NCBI GenBank assembly: GCA_019038645.1
Contig: JAHOYT010000006.1
Location: forward strand, 1 to 48,250
Length of the DNA stretch: 48,250 nucleotides
DNA from: Bacteroidales bacterium
GTDB taxonomy: Bacteria; Bacteroidota; Bacteroidia; Bacteroidales; UBA12077
Reading direction: 5' to 3'
The stretch's first letter is position 1. Every line of letters starts with the position of its first letter. A program made the translations under genes and the position numbers. Below the pieces are notes generated by a model. The model was not told where the DNA came from, searched no databases, and worked only from the letters and a program-made list of their open reading frames with translations. This document shows, one piece after another, positions 32,837 to 42,362 of this stretch.

Positions 32837-33841
32837 TTAGTGCAAAATCTTATAAACCAGTTCTTTTAGTAATTCTCCCTGTGTTGTACTTACGTTGTTA
32901 TAACCTTTCGATTTAAGGTCATATTCCCGGAGTAAGCTAATTATTTTAACAGTCTTTTTTGGATTATATTGTTTTGCAGCTTTTTCGTAATCGCCGGTAA
33001 AGTATGGGTTTATCTTAAGTGTTGCAGCAATATTTCGTCTGTCTCGTTTGTCTTTTAAAAAATGATACGCCAAAACTTTACTAAAAAAATGGTATAATGT
33101 TGAAATAGTTAAAGTGAACGGATTGTTTTTTGGATTGTGGCTGAAATAATTTACTATTCTGTTTGCTTTTAAAACATTTTTCTGAGTTAATGCTTTGTGA
33201 AGCTCAAAATTATTGTAATCCTTACTTATGCCAATATTTCTCTCTATATGGTTGGTAGTAATTTTATGCTCACCATCAGGTAATGTAATTATTAGTTTAT
33301 CAAGCTCGTTTGCAATCTTGCTAAGATCATTACCCAGATACTCATTTAGCAGCATTCCTGCTCCCGGATCAATAGTTTTGTTTTTATTTTTTAAGTATCC
33401 GTTTATCCAGCCTGGTACTTCATTGTCGTATAATTTTTTCGATTCAAACAGAACTCCTTTTTCACCAATAGTTTTATATAGTTTTTTTCGCTTATCAAGT
33501 GTTTTATACTTATAATTAATTACTAATAAAGTTGATTTTAAAGGTGTTCCTGCATAATGAATTAATTCTTCGATATTTTTTATATTCTGTGCTTCTTTAA
33601 CAATTATTACCTGATGATTTGCCATCATCGGAAATCTTTTTGCTGAATTAATTACAGTGTGTATTTCTGTGTCTTTACCGTAAAGAACTGTCTGATTAAA
33701 AGATTTTTCAGCATCGGTTAATACATTGTCACTTATATATTTTGTAATTAAATCGATAAAATAAGGTTCTTCGCCCGATAAAAAATAAATAGGTTTATAA
33801 ATTTTGTTTTTTAAATCAGAAATTATTTGCTCAAAATTCAT
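32837..33841 (-). CDS. holA: DNA polymerase III delta subunit
   Basis: This 334-aa protein matches HolA, the clamp-loader subunit that opens the beta sliding clamp. It begins with an N-terminal AAA+-like domain (IYKPIYFLSGEEPYFIDLI), followed by KRFPMMANHQVIIVKEAQ and the helical lid. The C-terminal collar has FELHKALTQKNVLKANRIVNYF and the helices ending LLKELVYKILH. Delta has no ATPase motif and none is seen. The start codon is 1 nt from the AMP nucleosidase stop, so the two genes are co-transcribed. The length is normal. Confidence 0.92.
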   Translation of the reverse strand: MNFEQIISDLKNKIYKPIYFLSGEEPYFIDLITKYISDNVLTDAEKSFNQTVLYGKDTEIHTVINSAKRFPMMANHQVIIVKEAQNIKNIEELIHYAGTPLKSTLLVINYKYKTLDKRKKLYKTIGEKGVLFESKKLYDNEVPGWINGYLKNKNKTIDPGAGMLLNEYLGNDLSKIANELDKLIITLPDGEHKITTNHIERNIGISKDYNNFELHKALTQKNVLKANRIVNYFSHNPKNNPFTLTISTLYHFFSKVLAYHFLKDKRDRRNIAATLKINPYFTGDYEKAAKQYNPKKTVKIISLLREYDLKSKGYNNVSTTQGELLKELVYKILH

Positions 33842-33842
33842 A

Positions 33843-34613
33843 TTAAAAGCGTAAATGTTTGACAGACTCCTTATTTTCTCTAATTTCTTTTAAAGCTTCA
33901 ATAGCAATTTTAACATGATCGTCAACGTATTTTTCAGTTACCAGTTTATCACTTTTCGAAGTTTTAACTCCGGTAGAAATCATCGGTTGATCAGTGACCA
34001 GTAAAAGTGCTCCTGTTGGTATTTCATTGGCAAAACCTACCACAAAGATAGTTGCAGTTTCCATATCTATTGCCATTGATCGGGTTTTTTGCAGATATTT
34101 TTTAAATCGTTCATCGTATTCCCAAACACGTTTATTGGTAGTAAATACAGTGCCGGTATAATAATCTCTTTTGTATTTTCGTATAGCACTGGAAACGGCC
34201 ATTTGCAGTGCAAAAGCAGGCAATGCAGGAATCTCAGGTGGTAAAAAATCATTTGAAGTTCCTTCGCTGCGAATGGCGGCAATTGGAATTATCAAATCAC
34301 CCAGTTCATTTTTCTTTTTTAATCCTCCGCATTTACCAAGAAACAGAGCGGCTTTTGGGTTAATGGCACTTAATAAATCCATTATTGTTGCAGCATTGGC
34401 ACTTCCCATTCCAAAATCAATCATTGTTATTCCATCAGCAGTAGCACATTGCATATTAGCATTCGGGTCAATAATTTCCACATTGTTCCATTCTGCAAAT
34501 AATTCCAGGTAATGAGAAAAATTGGTTAAAAGAATATATTCCCCAAATTGATCAAGCGCACATCCTGTATATCTGGGTAACCAATCTTTTACTATTTCAT
34601 CTTTTGTTTTCAT
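33843..34613 (-). CDS. amn: AMP nucleosidase
   Basis: This 256-aa protein is of the phosphorylase (PNP/UDP) fold and matches the short AMP nucleosidases of Bacteroidota, which split AMP to adenine and ribose-5-phosphate. Visible parts include ITMIDFGMGSANAATIMDLL, ALFLGKCGGLKKK with ELGDLIIPIAAIRSEGTS, and MAIDMETATIFVVGF with the Glu that binds ribose. The final part, LLVTDQPMISTGVKT, holds the general-acid Asp. It lacks the N-terminal regulatory domain of the E. coli enzyme. It heads the minus-strand run leading to holA and is divergent from the HsdR_N gene at 34677. Confidence 0.88.
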   Translation of the reverse strand: MKTKDEIVKDWLPRYTGCALDQFGEYILLTNFSHYLELFAEWNNVEIIDPNANMQCATADGITMIDFGMGSANAATIMDLLSAINPKAALFLGKCGGLKKKNELGDLIIPIAAIRSEGTSNDFLPPEIPALPAFALQMAVSSAIRKYKRDYYTGTVFTTNKRVWEYDERFKKYLQKTRSMAIDMETATIFVVGFANEIPTGALLLVTDQPMISTGVKTSKSDKLVTEKYVDDHVKIAIEALKEIRENKESVKHLRF

Positions 34614-34676
34614 AGGATGGTATTTTGTTTTAATTCTTTCTTATTTTTATAAACTTAATTAATAAGCAGGTTTTAT

Positions 34677-35132
34677 ATGGAGAGGTTAAATTTACCAACT
34701 TATTCATTCAATATAAAATTAATAGAACAAAGAAAATACATTTTTGATTTTATTCGAAAGAAATTTGTGATATTAACTCCTGAGGAATGGGTTCGGCAAA
34801 ATTTTCTAAAATATTTAGTTGATGAAAAAAAATATTCTGCCTCGTTAATTGCTGTTGAAATGGAATTTAAGTTAAATAATTTATCAAAAAGGAGCGATGC
34901 AGTTGTGTACGGCAAATCAGGAAATCCAATTTTAATTGTAGAATGTAAAGCAACAAGTGTTAAAATTGATCAGAAAGTATTTGATCAGATTGTCCGCTAT
35001 AATATGAAACTAAATGTTGATTTTTTGGTTGTTACAAATGGACTTGAGCACTATTGCTGTAAAATTGATTACAAAAATCAGAAATACTCTTTTTTGAAAG
35101 AAGTTCCGGCATTTGAACAGATTTCAGGTTAG
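34677..35132 (+). CDS. stand-alone HsdR_N-type PD-(D/E)XK nuclease domain protein
   Basis: This 151-aa protein matches only the N-terminal nuclease domain of type I restriction subunit R. The active-site pattern is clear: Glu62 in AVEMEFKL, Asp74 in KRSDAVVY and Glu89-Cys-Lys91 in ILIVECKA. QIVRYNMKLNVDFLVVTNG follows, as in the family. There is no helicase motor, HsdM or HsdS, so it is not a working type I system. Many Bacteroidota carry such a protein close to holA, as I recall, which hints at a housekeeping DNA role rather than defence. Its last 4 nt overlap the convergent GNAT gene. Confidence 0.78.
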   Translation: MERLNLPTYSFNIKLIEQRKYIFDFIRKKFVILTPEEWVRQNFLKYLVDEKKYSASLIAVEMEFKLNNLSKRSDAVVYGKSGNPILIVECKATSVKIDQKVFDQIVRYNMKLNVDFLVVTNGLEHYCCKIDYKNQKYSFLKEVPAFEQISG

Positions 35133-35668
35133 GATTTTGGGTTGATTAACTGAAACATCGATTCATCTTTTGTACCATCAGAAAATACGAGCCAATCTTT
35201 TTTAGTACCAATTAACGTAAAACCTTTTTTTTGAAAAAGATTAATGCTGTCAGTATTATCATGCGTAATATTGCAAAATAACTGATGCAGTTGAAGTACA
35301 GTAAAGCAATAATTAATTAAAACATCTAAAGCGTCAGAAGCATATCCTTTGCCGCGGTTTTCTTTATTGGCAATAAGTATTCCTATTCCAGCACGTTTAT
35401 GCAATGGATCAAAATCAAATAAGTCAATGGTTCCGATTGTTTCAGGTGAATTAACATCAGTTCTGTCAATCATTAATCTAAGTTGTTTTGACTGAAAAAT
35501 ATCAAGATGAGAGTTGTCAATAAACTGTTTAATTACATATTTGGAAAAAGGAGCTACAGTGTTACTAATATTCCAGAATTTACTATTGTTTTCCCAGTTA
35601 TAAATCAGATTCAGATCATCAGGTTCAATAGCCCTAAGCTGAGTAATTTTGCCATTAAGTAATTCCAA
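35129..35668 (-). CDS. GNAT-family N-acetyltransferase (RimJ/RimL-like)
   Basis: The 179-aa protein shows the GNAT fold of the RimJ/SpeG type. It starts LLNGKITQLRAIEPDDLNLIYNWEN, a typical N-terminal strand-helix. The acetyl-CoA loop is NRGKGYASDAL, and the last strands run FCNITHDNTDSINLFQKKGF. Such enzymes acetylate ribosomal proteins, amino groups of small molecules or spermidine; the acceptor cannot be told. The gene ends within the 3' end of the convergent HsdR_N gene. It starts 21 nt beyond the end of the first TPR-PD40 gene, same strand, so it may be at the 3' end of that transcript. Confidence 0.85.
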   Translation of the reverse strand: MELLNGKITQLRAIEPDDLNLIYNWENNSKFWNISNTVAPFSKYVIKQFIDNSHLDIFQSKQLRLMIDRTDVNSPETIGTIDLFDFDPLHKRAGIGILIANKENRGKGYASDALDVLINYCFTVLQLHQLFCNITHDNTDSINLFQKKGFTLIGTKKDWLVFSDGTKDESMFQLINPKS

Positions 35669-35689
35669 CTTATTTTATGATTTAATAGT

Positions 35690-36979
35690 TTATTTATTGT
35701 TTGCAGTTATTTCCAATTTTACAATATCTTCCTGTCCGAATCCATTTTGATCAAATTTAGAGATATAAGCATTGGTACCATCTCCAACAGGGATGAAAAA
35801 TAAATTATCGTCAGTTGAATTTACCGGATAACCTAAATTCTCCGGTTTTGACCATTTATTTTCGCTATCTTTTTGAGCAAAAAATATGTCAAATCCGCCC
35901 ATGTTGGTATGTCCTTGCGAGCTGAAATAAAGCTTGTTGCCATTTTCTAATATAATTGGAGTTTCTTCGTCGAATTCAGTATTAATTGTATTTCCCATGT
36001 TAACAGCTTCTCCCCAGTCCTGAGTTTTTTCACTAAACTCCGATTTGTAAATGTCAGTTCCTCCAAATCCTCCTTTATGGTCGCTCACAAAATAAATTGT
36101 TTTACCATCACTAGAAAGAGATGCAAATGTTTCCTGAAATTTGGAATTGATATTTTTATTTAACTTCCCGGGTAATGACCATCTGTTATTTAATAAATAG
36201 CTAATGTATATATCTCTGTTGTACAAATCATCTTTATAAAGCAAAAGCGTGTTACCATCAGCTGACAAAAAACACGAATAATAATTGCCATCAGAACCCA
36301 GATCAGGAGTAATATTTACCGGAGCAGTCCAGTACTCATCTTTCCTTTTTGTATAGAATATAGCATCATAAAACTTTAATCTTGATATATAAACCATTGA
36401 GTTCTCACTAGAAGAGACTACTGGTCTTATGTTAGAAAATCCATCATTAACAGGTTTTCCTATATTATTTTCTTTTACATTAGCGGGGGTTTTTATTTGC
36501 TCTTTTGCTATTTCACATGACTGAATTTGCTTTTCAACATAGTCTATATTATAAATATTATTAGCAGCTAATGTTTCTTCAAATTTTTTAAATGTTTCGA
36601 TAGCTTTATCAAGTTGATTATCTACCTGATAAGCACAAGCCAGATAAAATATTGTTCTGATTGGAGCATTAGTTTCCTTAAAAGAACCCTCTTTAAAAAC
36701 TTTAGAAGTATTCTCACATGCTTTTTCTAAGTATGGAATTGATTTGCTTTTCTGACCAGGTATTTGTAAATAACATTCGCCAATACGATGATTAATATAT
36801 GCATTATCCCAACCATTATTATAAATATTAAGGTATAATGCAAGTGCTTCAGTATAATCTTCATACAGAATATAATATTCTGCTTCAAAAAACGCTTCTT
36901 TTATAGCATTTTTAAATTGTGAAGATGCCGTGAAATACCCACTAACAGTAATTAACAATATTAAAAGTATTTTTTTCAT
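35690..36979 (-). CDS. exported TPR-PD40 repeat protein (first of three paralogues)
   Basis: The protein (429 aa) has a signal peptide (MKKILLILLITVSGYFTASS, then Gln). TPR-like helices (about 25-160) contain the shared phrase IPGQKSKSIPYLEKA. A WD40-like PD40 propeller follows (about 180-425). PD40 blades end in FGGTDIYKSE and LYFSSQGHTNMGGFDIF. Members with an added OmpA domain (PorE-like) bind peptidoglycan in the type IX system; this one has none. All three paralogues lie in a row on the same strand with gaps of 76 and 112 nt. Its job is unknown; protein-protein contacts in the periplasm are the natural guess. Confidence 0.82.
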   Translation of the reverse strand: MKKILLILLITVSGYFTASSQFKNAIKEAFFEAEYYILYEDYTEALALYLNIYNNGWDNAYINHRIGECYLQIPGQKSKSIPYLEKACENTSKVFKEGSFKETNAPIRTIFYLACAYQVDNQLDKAIETFKKFEETLAANNIYNIDYVEKQIQSCEIAKEQIKTPANVKENNIGKPVNDGFSNIRPVVSSSENSMVYISRLKFYDAIFYTKRKDEYWTAPVNITPDLGSDGNYYSCFLSADGNTLLLYKDDLYNRDIYISYLLNNRWSLPGKLNKNINSKFQETFASLSSDGKTIYFVSDHKGGFGGTDIYKSEFSEKTQDWGEAVNMGNTINTEFDEETPIILENGNKLYFSSQGHTNMGGFDIFFAQKDSENKWSKPENLGYPVNSTDDNLFFIPVGDGTNAYISKFDQNGFGQEDIVKLEITANNK

Positions 36980-37055
36980 AACACTGTTTAAGTAAGTTAA
37001 TATGAGAGGAACAAGTTACTTACATTAAACAAAAAATACCAATTTTAACAGTTAA

Positions 37056-40010
37056 TTATCTGTTACTTTTTTTGTTTGCTTTATCCCTTCTGCGATTGAA
37101 GTAAATAATAATTAAGCCAAGAAGGATTCCAGCAATACTAATGTAAAGGATCATCCATTTATTCGTCTCAACATCAGTGTCAGGTTGAACTTTTGTTCTA
37201 TCTGTTGCAGATATTTTATCTTCTGTGGCAGCCTTTGATGATATGAGCATTCCTTCTAGTAAAGCAAATATCAGATCGAGTTCAGCTTTTGAATAAATAT
37301 TTTTGTTTTCGAGATATGTTTTAAAATCTTCGATACTAACGATATCAATTGCTGAAGCATCCATGTTTTTCAACAGATCAGATATATCGGATTTGAGGAT
37401 ATTTTCAAGATTTGCAATCAAAACATTTACAGGAATATCAGAAGTGTATAAATGTTTTTCCAATAGACTTATAATGTCAAAATAACCATAATTATAAGTT
37501 TCTGATTTCTGATCAAGGTGTTTAATTACTGAAATATTATTTTTAAAATCAGCCTGATTTGAATTGACCGACTTTAAAACAGTATTTAAATCTTCTTCCG
37601 AAATATGATACAATTTACTAATAAATTCATTAGAGTTCTCAGTTGAGCTAATTGCCAAAGCTATAATCAAAGTCTGTGCTTGTTCGAGGGATAATCCCAT
37701 TGAATCAACCTTTACGTAAATTTGTGAAATAAGATCCGGCGCTGAATTGGATGATGTAATTTCAGATAATCCGAGAAGCGTCCTGAATTCCTGACCGTTA
37801 AATGAGCTAATATCTGTTAAAACTTCAGCAAAATCTTTATTTACAGGAGTATGAGAAATAACAATTTCTTCGTTTTTAACATTATTATGTTTATCAACAA
37901 GCTTAAAATTTAGCTTGCTTTTTTCGCCTTTTGGTTCCAGCTCGTAAACAAAGCTTTCCTTTTTAATATCAAAACGTTCTGAATTAATCAATTGATTATC
38001 AACAAAAGTTTCTACAAACAATTTTGAACCCTTTTCAACCGAAAGTTTAATTTTTACACTTTTGTTACCATTTTCAGATAATGAAATAATTTGTTCATCA
38101 ATATTTAATTCTGCAATTAAATCTTTTGGTATATAGGAAACGCTTACTTCTTCTGTTCTTACATTGTTATTTTTATCAACCAGCTTAAATTTAATAATAC
38201 TTTTTCCTTCGAGAGGTTTATACTCATAAATAAAATCATCTTTGTTAATATCAAATTCTTCAGAATTAATTAAATTGTCTTTATAAAAAGTATTTACAAA
38301 TAACTTATTCCCTTTTTGCAGAGATAATTTAATTTTTATATTTCGGTCATCACTGTTTGTTGAGTAAAAATAATTTTCAGGAGTAATTTCCGGTATAGTA
38401 TCAGCAAGCTGTACATCATCATCTGAAACATCCTGTACAAGAGGAGAAAGAAAAATTTCTCTAATATCATAGGCTTTTGATATATAAAACTGATCACCGG
38501 TTTTATCATTCTGCAAACTTTCATAAATCAAATGATTTAATCCCAGTGGAGTCTGATACTGATATTCTACGATGCCGCTGTCGGGCTTTAATACCGCAAT
38601 TGTATCCTGATTAGCCTTATTAATAATGTTAATACTAAAGTCTTTTTTGTTTCTGTCTTCCTCATTGTCCATAGTTTTTACTCCTTCAACAATAAGGTTG
38701 TTGTATCCAGGGAGATCAAGCAATTGAAACCGATATATATCCTGTCCACCAAAACCTTTGTTTGAAAACTGTGAACAGTAAGCAAAACTGCCGTTTTCAT
38801 TCGGAGCAAAGAAGATATCATCATCTGTTGAATTAATCGGATACCCAATATTTACTGGTGTACTCCATGAATCAATATTTTTTTCGGAATAAAAAATATC
38901 GTACCCACCCATTCCTTTATGTCCTTCGGAGCTAAAAAATAATCGTTTTCCATCCGGTGTTAAAAACGGAGTATTTTCATTCCATCTTGTATTAATAATA
39001 TCACCAAGATTTTCGGGTACACCCCAGGTTGAATCGGTTAATCTATTTGAGACATAAATGTCCAGGTCGCCATAACCATCATCTGTACGGTTACTTACAA
39101 AATATAGTTTCTGATTATCAGGCGATAAAGAAGCGTGTGACTCCCAGTATTTAGTATTGATATTCTCACCTAATTTCTTAGCACCTGACCAAATACCCTC
39201 TTTAAGGTAACTTACATAAATGTTTCCGTCAAAATTATCATCACGATAAATATACAATTCGGTTCCATTGAAAGATAAACCGGTTGTAGCACTTTTATCA
39301 TCTATTCCAAGCTGACCCATTATATTTATTGGATAGTTCCATTGTCCTGCGCTATCCTTTTTTGAGTAAAAAATTGCATCGTAAAACTGGAGTGATGCCG
39401 TAAATACTAATGTTGACCCATCACCTGAAACTATAGCATTAAATTCATTAAATCTTGTATTTACAGGAGTTCCAAGATTGCTGGCAATAAAACTAACCGG
39501 TTCATATTGCAAATGCAAGGCATTCCTACAGGCATCAAATTGTCTCGTAATATAATCGGTGTCATAAATGTCTTTATTTGCTAGTTTTTTAGTTCTGGTA
39601 ATCGCATTCTGAAAACCTGAATATGCATCAATAGCTTCATCGATCCGGTTGTTTACAAGATATGCATTACCTAAATAAAACAAAGCATCAACAGGAGCAA
39701 ATTTTTCTGAATAGGTGTTATTCCGATAATTAAAAGTAGTTTTTTGAATTGCACTTTCAAGATATGAAATCGATTTTGACTTTTGACCTGGTATATGAAG
39801 ATATGAAAAACCAATTTTATACATTACATTGTAATTCAATGAGTCTTCTTCGAGAACCCTTAGGAACAAAGGAATTGCTTCCTCATAATCTTCGTAAGAA
39901 AACCACGAGTCGCCATCCAGAAATATTTCTTCAAGCTCATAATATTCCTGAGCAAAAGAATTGGAAATAAAAAATAAGCACGTTATTAAAAGTATAAAAA
40001 ACCTTTTCAT
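37056..40010 (-). CDS. exported TPR-PD40 protein with a long C-terminal extension and membrane anchor
   Basis: The first 430 residues of this 984-aa protein match its two neighbours: signal peptide ending NSFAQ, TPR-like helices with IPGQKSKSISYLE, and a PD40 propeller with SNRTDDGYGDLDIY and KGMGGYDIFYSE. Next come about 100 residues of beta-rich sequence, then two tandem copies of a 70-residue module (about 565-705). These modules share KLFV.TF..N.LINSE.FDI and KLVDK.NNV. A helical, leucine-rich region (about 720-935) ends in one membrane helix (about 952-971) and a strongly basic tail. The protein would thus be held in the inner membrane with its propeller in the periplasm. No catalytic residues are seen. 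I do not know a named homologue. Confidence 0.82.
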   Translation of the reverse strand: MKRFFILLITCLFFISNSFAQEYYELEEIFLDGDSWFSYEDYEEAIPLFLRVLEEDSLNYNVMYKIGFSYLHIPGQKSKSISYLESAIQKTTFNYRNNTYSEKFAPVDALFYLGNAYLVNNRIDEAIDAYSGFQNAITRTKKLANKDIYDTDYITRQFDACRNALHLQYEPVSFIASNLGTPVNTRFNEFNAIVSGDGSTLVFTASLQFYDAIFYSKKDSAGQWNYPINIMGQLGIDDKSATTGLSFNGTELYIYRDDNFDGNIYVSYLKEGIWSGAKKLGENINTKYWESHASLSPDNQKLYFVSNRTDDGYGDLDIYVSNRLTDSTWGVPENLGDIINTRWNENTPFLTPDGKRLFFSSEGHKGMGGYDIFYSEKNIDSWSTPVNIGYPINSTDDDIFFAPNENGSFAYCSQFSNKGFGGQDIYRFQLLDLPGYNNLIVEGVKTMDNEEDRNKKDFSINIINKANQDTIAVLKPDSGIVEYQYQTPLGLNHLIYESLQNDKTGDQFYISKAYDIREIFLSPLVQDVSDDDVQLADTIPEITPENYFYSTNSDDRNIKIKLSLQKGNKLFVNTFYKDNLINSEEFDINKDDFIYEYKPLEGKSIIKFKLVDKNNNVRTEEVSVSYIPKDLIAELNIDEQIISLSENGNKSVKIKLSVEKGSKLFVETFVDNQLINSERFDIKKESFVYELEPKGEKSKLNFKLVDKHNNVKNEEIVISHTPVNKDFAEVLTDISSFNGQEFRTLLGLSEITSSNSAPDLISQIYVKVDSMGLSLEQAQTLIIALAISSTENSNEFISKLYHISEEDLNTVLKSVNSNQADFKNNISVIKHLDQKSETYNYGYFDIISLLEKHLYTSDIPVNVLIANLENILKSDISDLLKNMDASAIDIVSIEDFKTYLENKNIYSKAELDLIFALLEGMLISSKAATEDKISATDRTKVQPDTDVETNKWMILYISIAGILLGLIIIYFNRRRDKANKKSNR

Positions 40011-40122
40011 ATCTATACACGAAATTAGATAAAAATAATGAGAATTTCACGCGGAGGCTTATAATCTTGTTAAAAAATATAAATGGATGAATTATTTATA
40101 TCAAAGAAAAAAATGATTTTTT

Positions 40123-41457
40123 TTAATCAATCGAAGTGTTCGAATTGATATTTAATTCTTTTTCTTTTTCAGGAATGTTTTCTCTGCCAAAAATCTGAAT
40201 ACGATAAATATCGTTATCTCCGTAACCAGTCTTTTTAAATTTTGAGAAATATGCAATTTCACCATTTTTTAACGGAAAAAAGAATGTATCATCATCGGTT
40301 GTATTAAACGGGAAACCTAAGTTTTCAGGTTTTGTCCATTCGTTTCCACTTTTTTTAGATACGAAAATATCGAAGCCTCCAATATTAAAATGTCCCTGAG
40401 ATGAAAAATACAGTGTTTGTCCATCTTCTGTAATAAAAGGAGTAGCTTCGTCGAAACTGGTGTTAATTGAGGCTCCCATATTCAACGGAGCTTGCCAGTT
40501 GCCATCTACATCAATTTCAGATTTATAAATATCAAATCCTCCGAATCCTCCCTTGCGGTCACTGGTAAAATATAGCGTTTTCCCATTATTGCTAACACAG
40601 GCATGAGTTTCTGATGCTGATGTGTTTATAGAATTATTAAGTTTTTTTACTTCACCCCACAAACCATTATTAAACCGACTGGTATAAAGGTTGAAATCAT
40701 CATTATCGTTACTAACTAAGTAAAGGGTGTTTCCGTCTTTGGTGAGATAAACCGGAAATAACGGATTTTCGGAATTAAAATCAAGAGAAATATTTCGTGC
40801 GGGTAACCAGCGTCCATCTCGTTTTTTCGATGAAAAAATCCCGTCGTAAAATCTTAATTCACTTATAAATACTATTGTTTCTTCATCTTCCGAAACCAAT
40901 GGGTTAATATTATTAAACTTGCTGTTTACGTTTTTACCCAGATTAGATTCTATTATGCTTGTTGGAATTTTATTTAGTTCCTGAGCATTTTTACACGCAA
41001 TGATTTCAGCGTCAACAATCTTATTCTTTTCAGCATCTTCAGGTCCTACTATTTCTTTATATTTGTTAAATGCATTAATGGCATCCTGTAATTGGTTGTT
41101 TACTCTGTATGCCATACCAAGATACAAATATGTTTCAACAGGTGCATTTCTTTCAGTATAAAGTCCTACATTATAATCTTCAGAAATATTCTCTGTTGCA
41201 TCTTCAAGGTAAGTTATAGCACTTTTTTTTTGATTAGGAATGTTAAGATAACAGAAGCCAATTCGATGTTTTATGTTTGCGTCTCTTCTGCCGGCATTAT
41301 AAAGTTCAATAAATAAGGGGAGAGCCTCCCGATATTCTTTATATATAAGTGCGAATTCTCCATTTATATATAATCGTTTTAATTCTTTTTTAGTCTGAGA
41401 ACTGACAAAAGCGGATAATGAAAAAATAACAATAATGGTTATTAGTATTTTTTTCAT
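40123..41457 (-). CDS. exported TPR-PD40 repeat protein (third paralogue)
   Basis: The protein (444 aa) has a signal peptide (MKKILITIIVIFSLSAFVSS). TPR-like helices carry IPNQKKSAITYLEDA, the same position as IPGQKSKS in the other two. A PD40 propeller follows with SDRKGGFGGFDIYKSE, LYFSSQGHFNIGGFDIF and the last blade GYGDNDIYRIQIFG. It ends after the propeller with a short acidic tail and has no OmpA or anchor domain. On the minus strand it is the first of the three paralogues, so it may lead the transcript, with 112 nt to the next gene. Function unknown. Confidence 0.82.
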   Translation of the reverse strand: MKKILITIIVIFSLSAFVSSQTKKELKRLYINGEFALIYKEYREALPLFIELYNAGRRDANIKHRIGFCYLNIPNQKKSAITYLEDATENISEDYNVGLYTERNAPVETYLYLGMAYRVNNQLQDAINAFNKYKEIVGPEDAEKNKIVDAEIIACKNAQELNKIPTSIIESNLGKNVNSKFNNINPLVSEDEETIVFISELRFYDGIFSSKKRDGRWLPARNISLDFNSENPLFPVYLTKDGNTLYLVSNDNDDFNLYTSRFNNGLWGEVKKLNNSINTSASETHACVSNNGKTLYFTSDRKGGFGGFDIYKSEIDVDGNWQAPLNMGASINTSFDEATPFITEDGQTLYFSSQGHFNIGGFDIFVSKKSGNEWTKPENLGFPFNTTDDDTFFFPLKNGEIAYFSKFKKTGYGDNDIYRIQIFGRENIPEKEKELNINSNTSID

Positions 41458-41564
41458 GGTGTTTTTAAATATTACTCGAAAAACAAATGTAGTAATTAAT
41501 GTTAGTTTTCTAAATACTGAAGCTAATAAAAATCAAATTGTCAGTTTATTACTGTGATTCTGTT

Positions 41565-42362
41565 TTATAAATTTCTTTTTATATCAAAATTTTCAAGATA
41601 ATCTGAAATTTTCTTTAGGAACATTCCACCCAATGCCCCATCAACAACTCTATGGTCATAAGCAAGAGATAAAATCATGATGTGACGTATTGCAATGGCA
41701 TCACCTGCAGGTGTTTCAATTACAGCAGGTTTTTTCACAATCGTACCGACACCTAAAATGGCTACTTGTGGCTGATTAATTATTGGAGTTCCGGTTGTAT
41801 TACCAAAGGTTCCGAAATTAGTAATTGTAAATGTACCACCTTGTATTTCATCCGGTTTAAGCTTGTTGTCACGTGCTCTTAAAGCTAAATCCTGTACATT
41901 TGAAGTAATTCCAATTAAATTCAACTGGTCAGTATTTTTAATTACCGGAACAATTAAATTTCCTGAAGGCAAAGCGGTTGCAATGCCTATATTGATGTTT
42001 CTCTTTTTAATTATATTATTTCCATCAACAGAAACATTAATCATTGGAAAATCTTTTAGTGCTTTAACTGTAGCTTCAATAAAAATTGGAGTGAACGTTA
42101 ATTTTACATTTTCCTGTTCTAAGATTCTATCTTTGTTTTTATTCCTCCAGTTAACAATGTTTGTAACATCTGTTTCGATAAACGAAGTTACATGTGGTGA
42201 AACTTGTTTTGAATGAACCATGTGTTCTGCAATCAATTTTCGCATTCGATCCATTTCAATAATTTCATAATCTCCTCCCGAATATACCTGATCTTTACTT
42301 ATTTGTGGTTTAGAAATTTGTTGAACAGAGGTTTCTTTCTGTAACGGTGATTTTGTGTCAGG
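41565..42362 (-). CDS. 2-oxoacid dehydrogenase E2, C-terminal catalytic half (frameshifted)
   Basis: This frame continues the E2 gene from the shift point to the stop: a linker (KETSVQQISKPQISKDQVYS), then the acyltransferase domain starting MDRMRKLIAEHMVHSKQ at 42254. The catalytic motif AYDHRVVDGALGG and NFGTFGNTTGTPIINQPQVA are both intact. The open frame begins just after a TGA at 42363-42365 and has no ATG before 42254. On its own it lacks the lipoyl domain and cannot work as a normal E2. If the shift is a base-calling error, the real protein is about 447 aa and spans 41565-42907. No E1 or E3 genes are in the window. Confidence 0.8.
   Translation of the reverse strand, partial: PDTKSPLQKETSVQQISKPQISKDQVYSGGDYEIIEMDRMRKLIAEHMVHSKQVSPHVTSFIETDVTNIVNWRNKNKDRILEQENVKLTFTPIFIEATVKALKDFPMINVSVDGNNIIKKRNINIGIATALPSGNLIVPVIKNTDQLNLIGITSNVQDLALRARDNKLKPDEIQGGTFTITNFGTFGNTTGTPIINQPQVAILGVGTIVKKPAVIETPAGDAIAIRHIMILSLAYDHRVVDGALGGMFLKKISDYLENFDIKRNL

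Noticed and set aside
42299-42362. Programmed -1 frameshift in the E2 gene
   Set aside because: The site has no canonical slippery heptamer and no clear downstream stem; E2 genes are not known to use one. A lost A is simpler.
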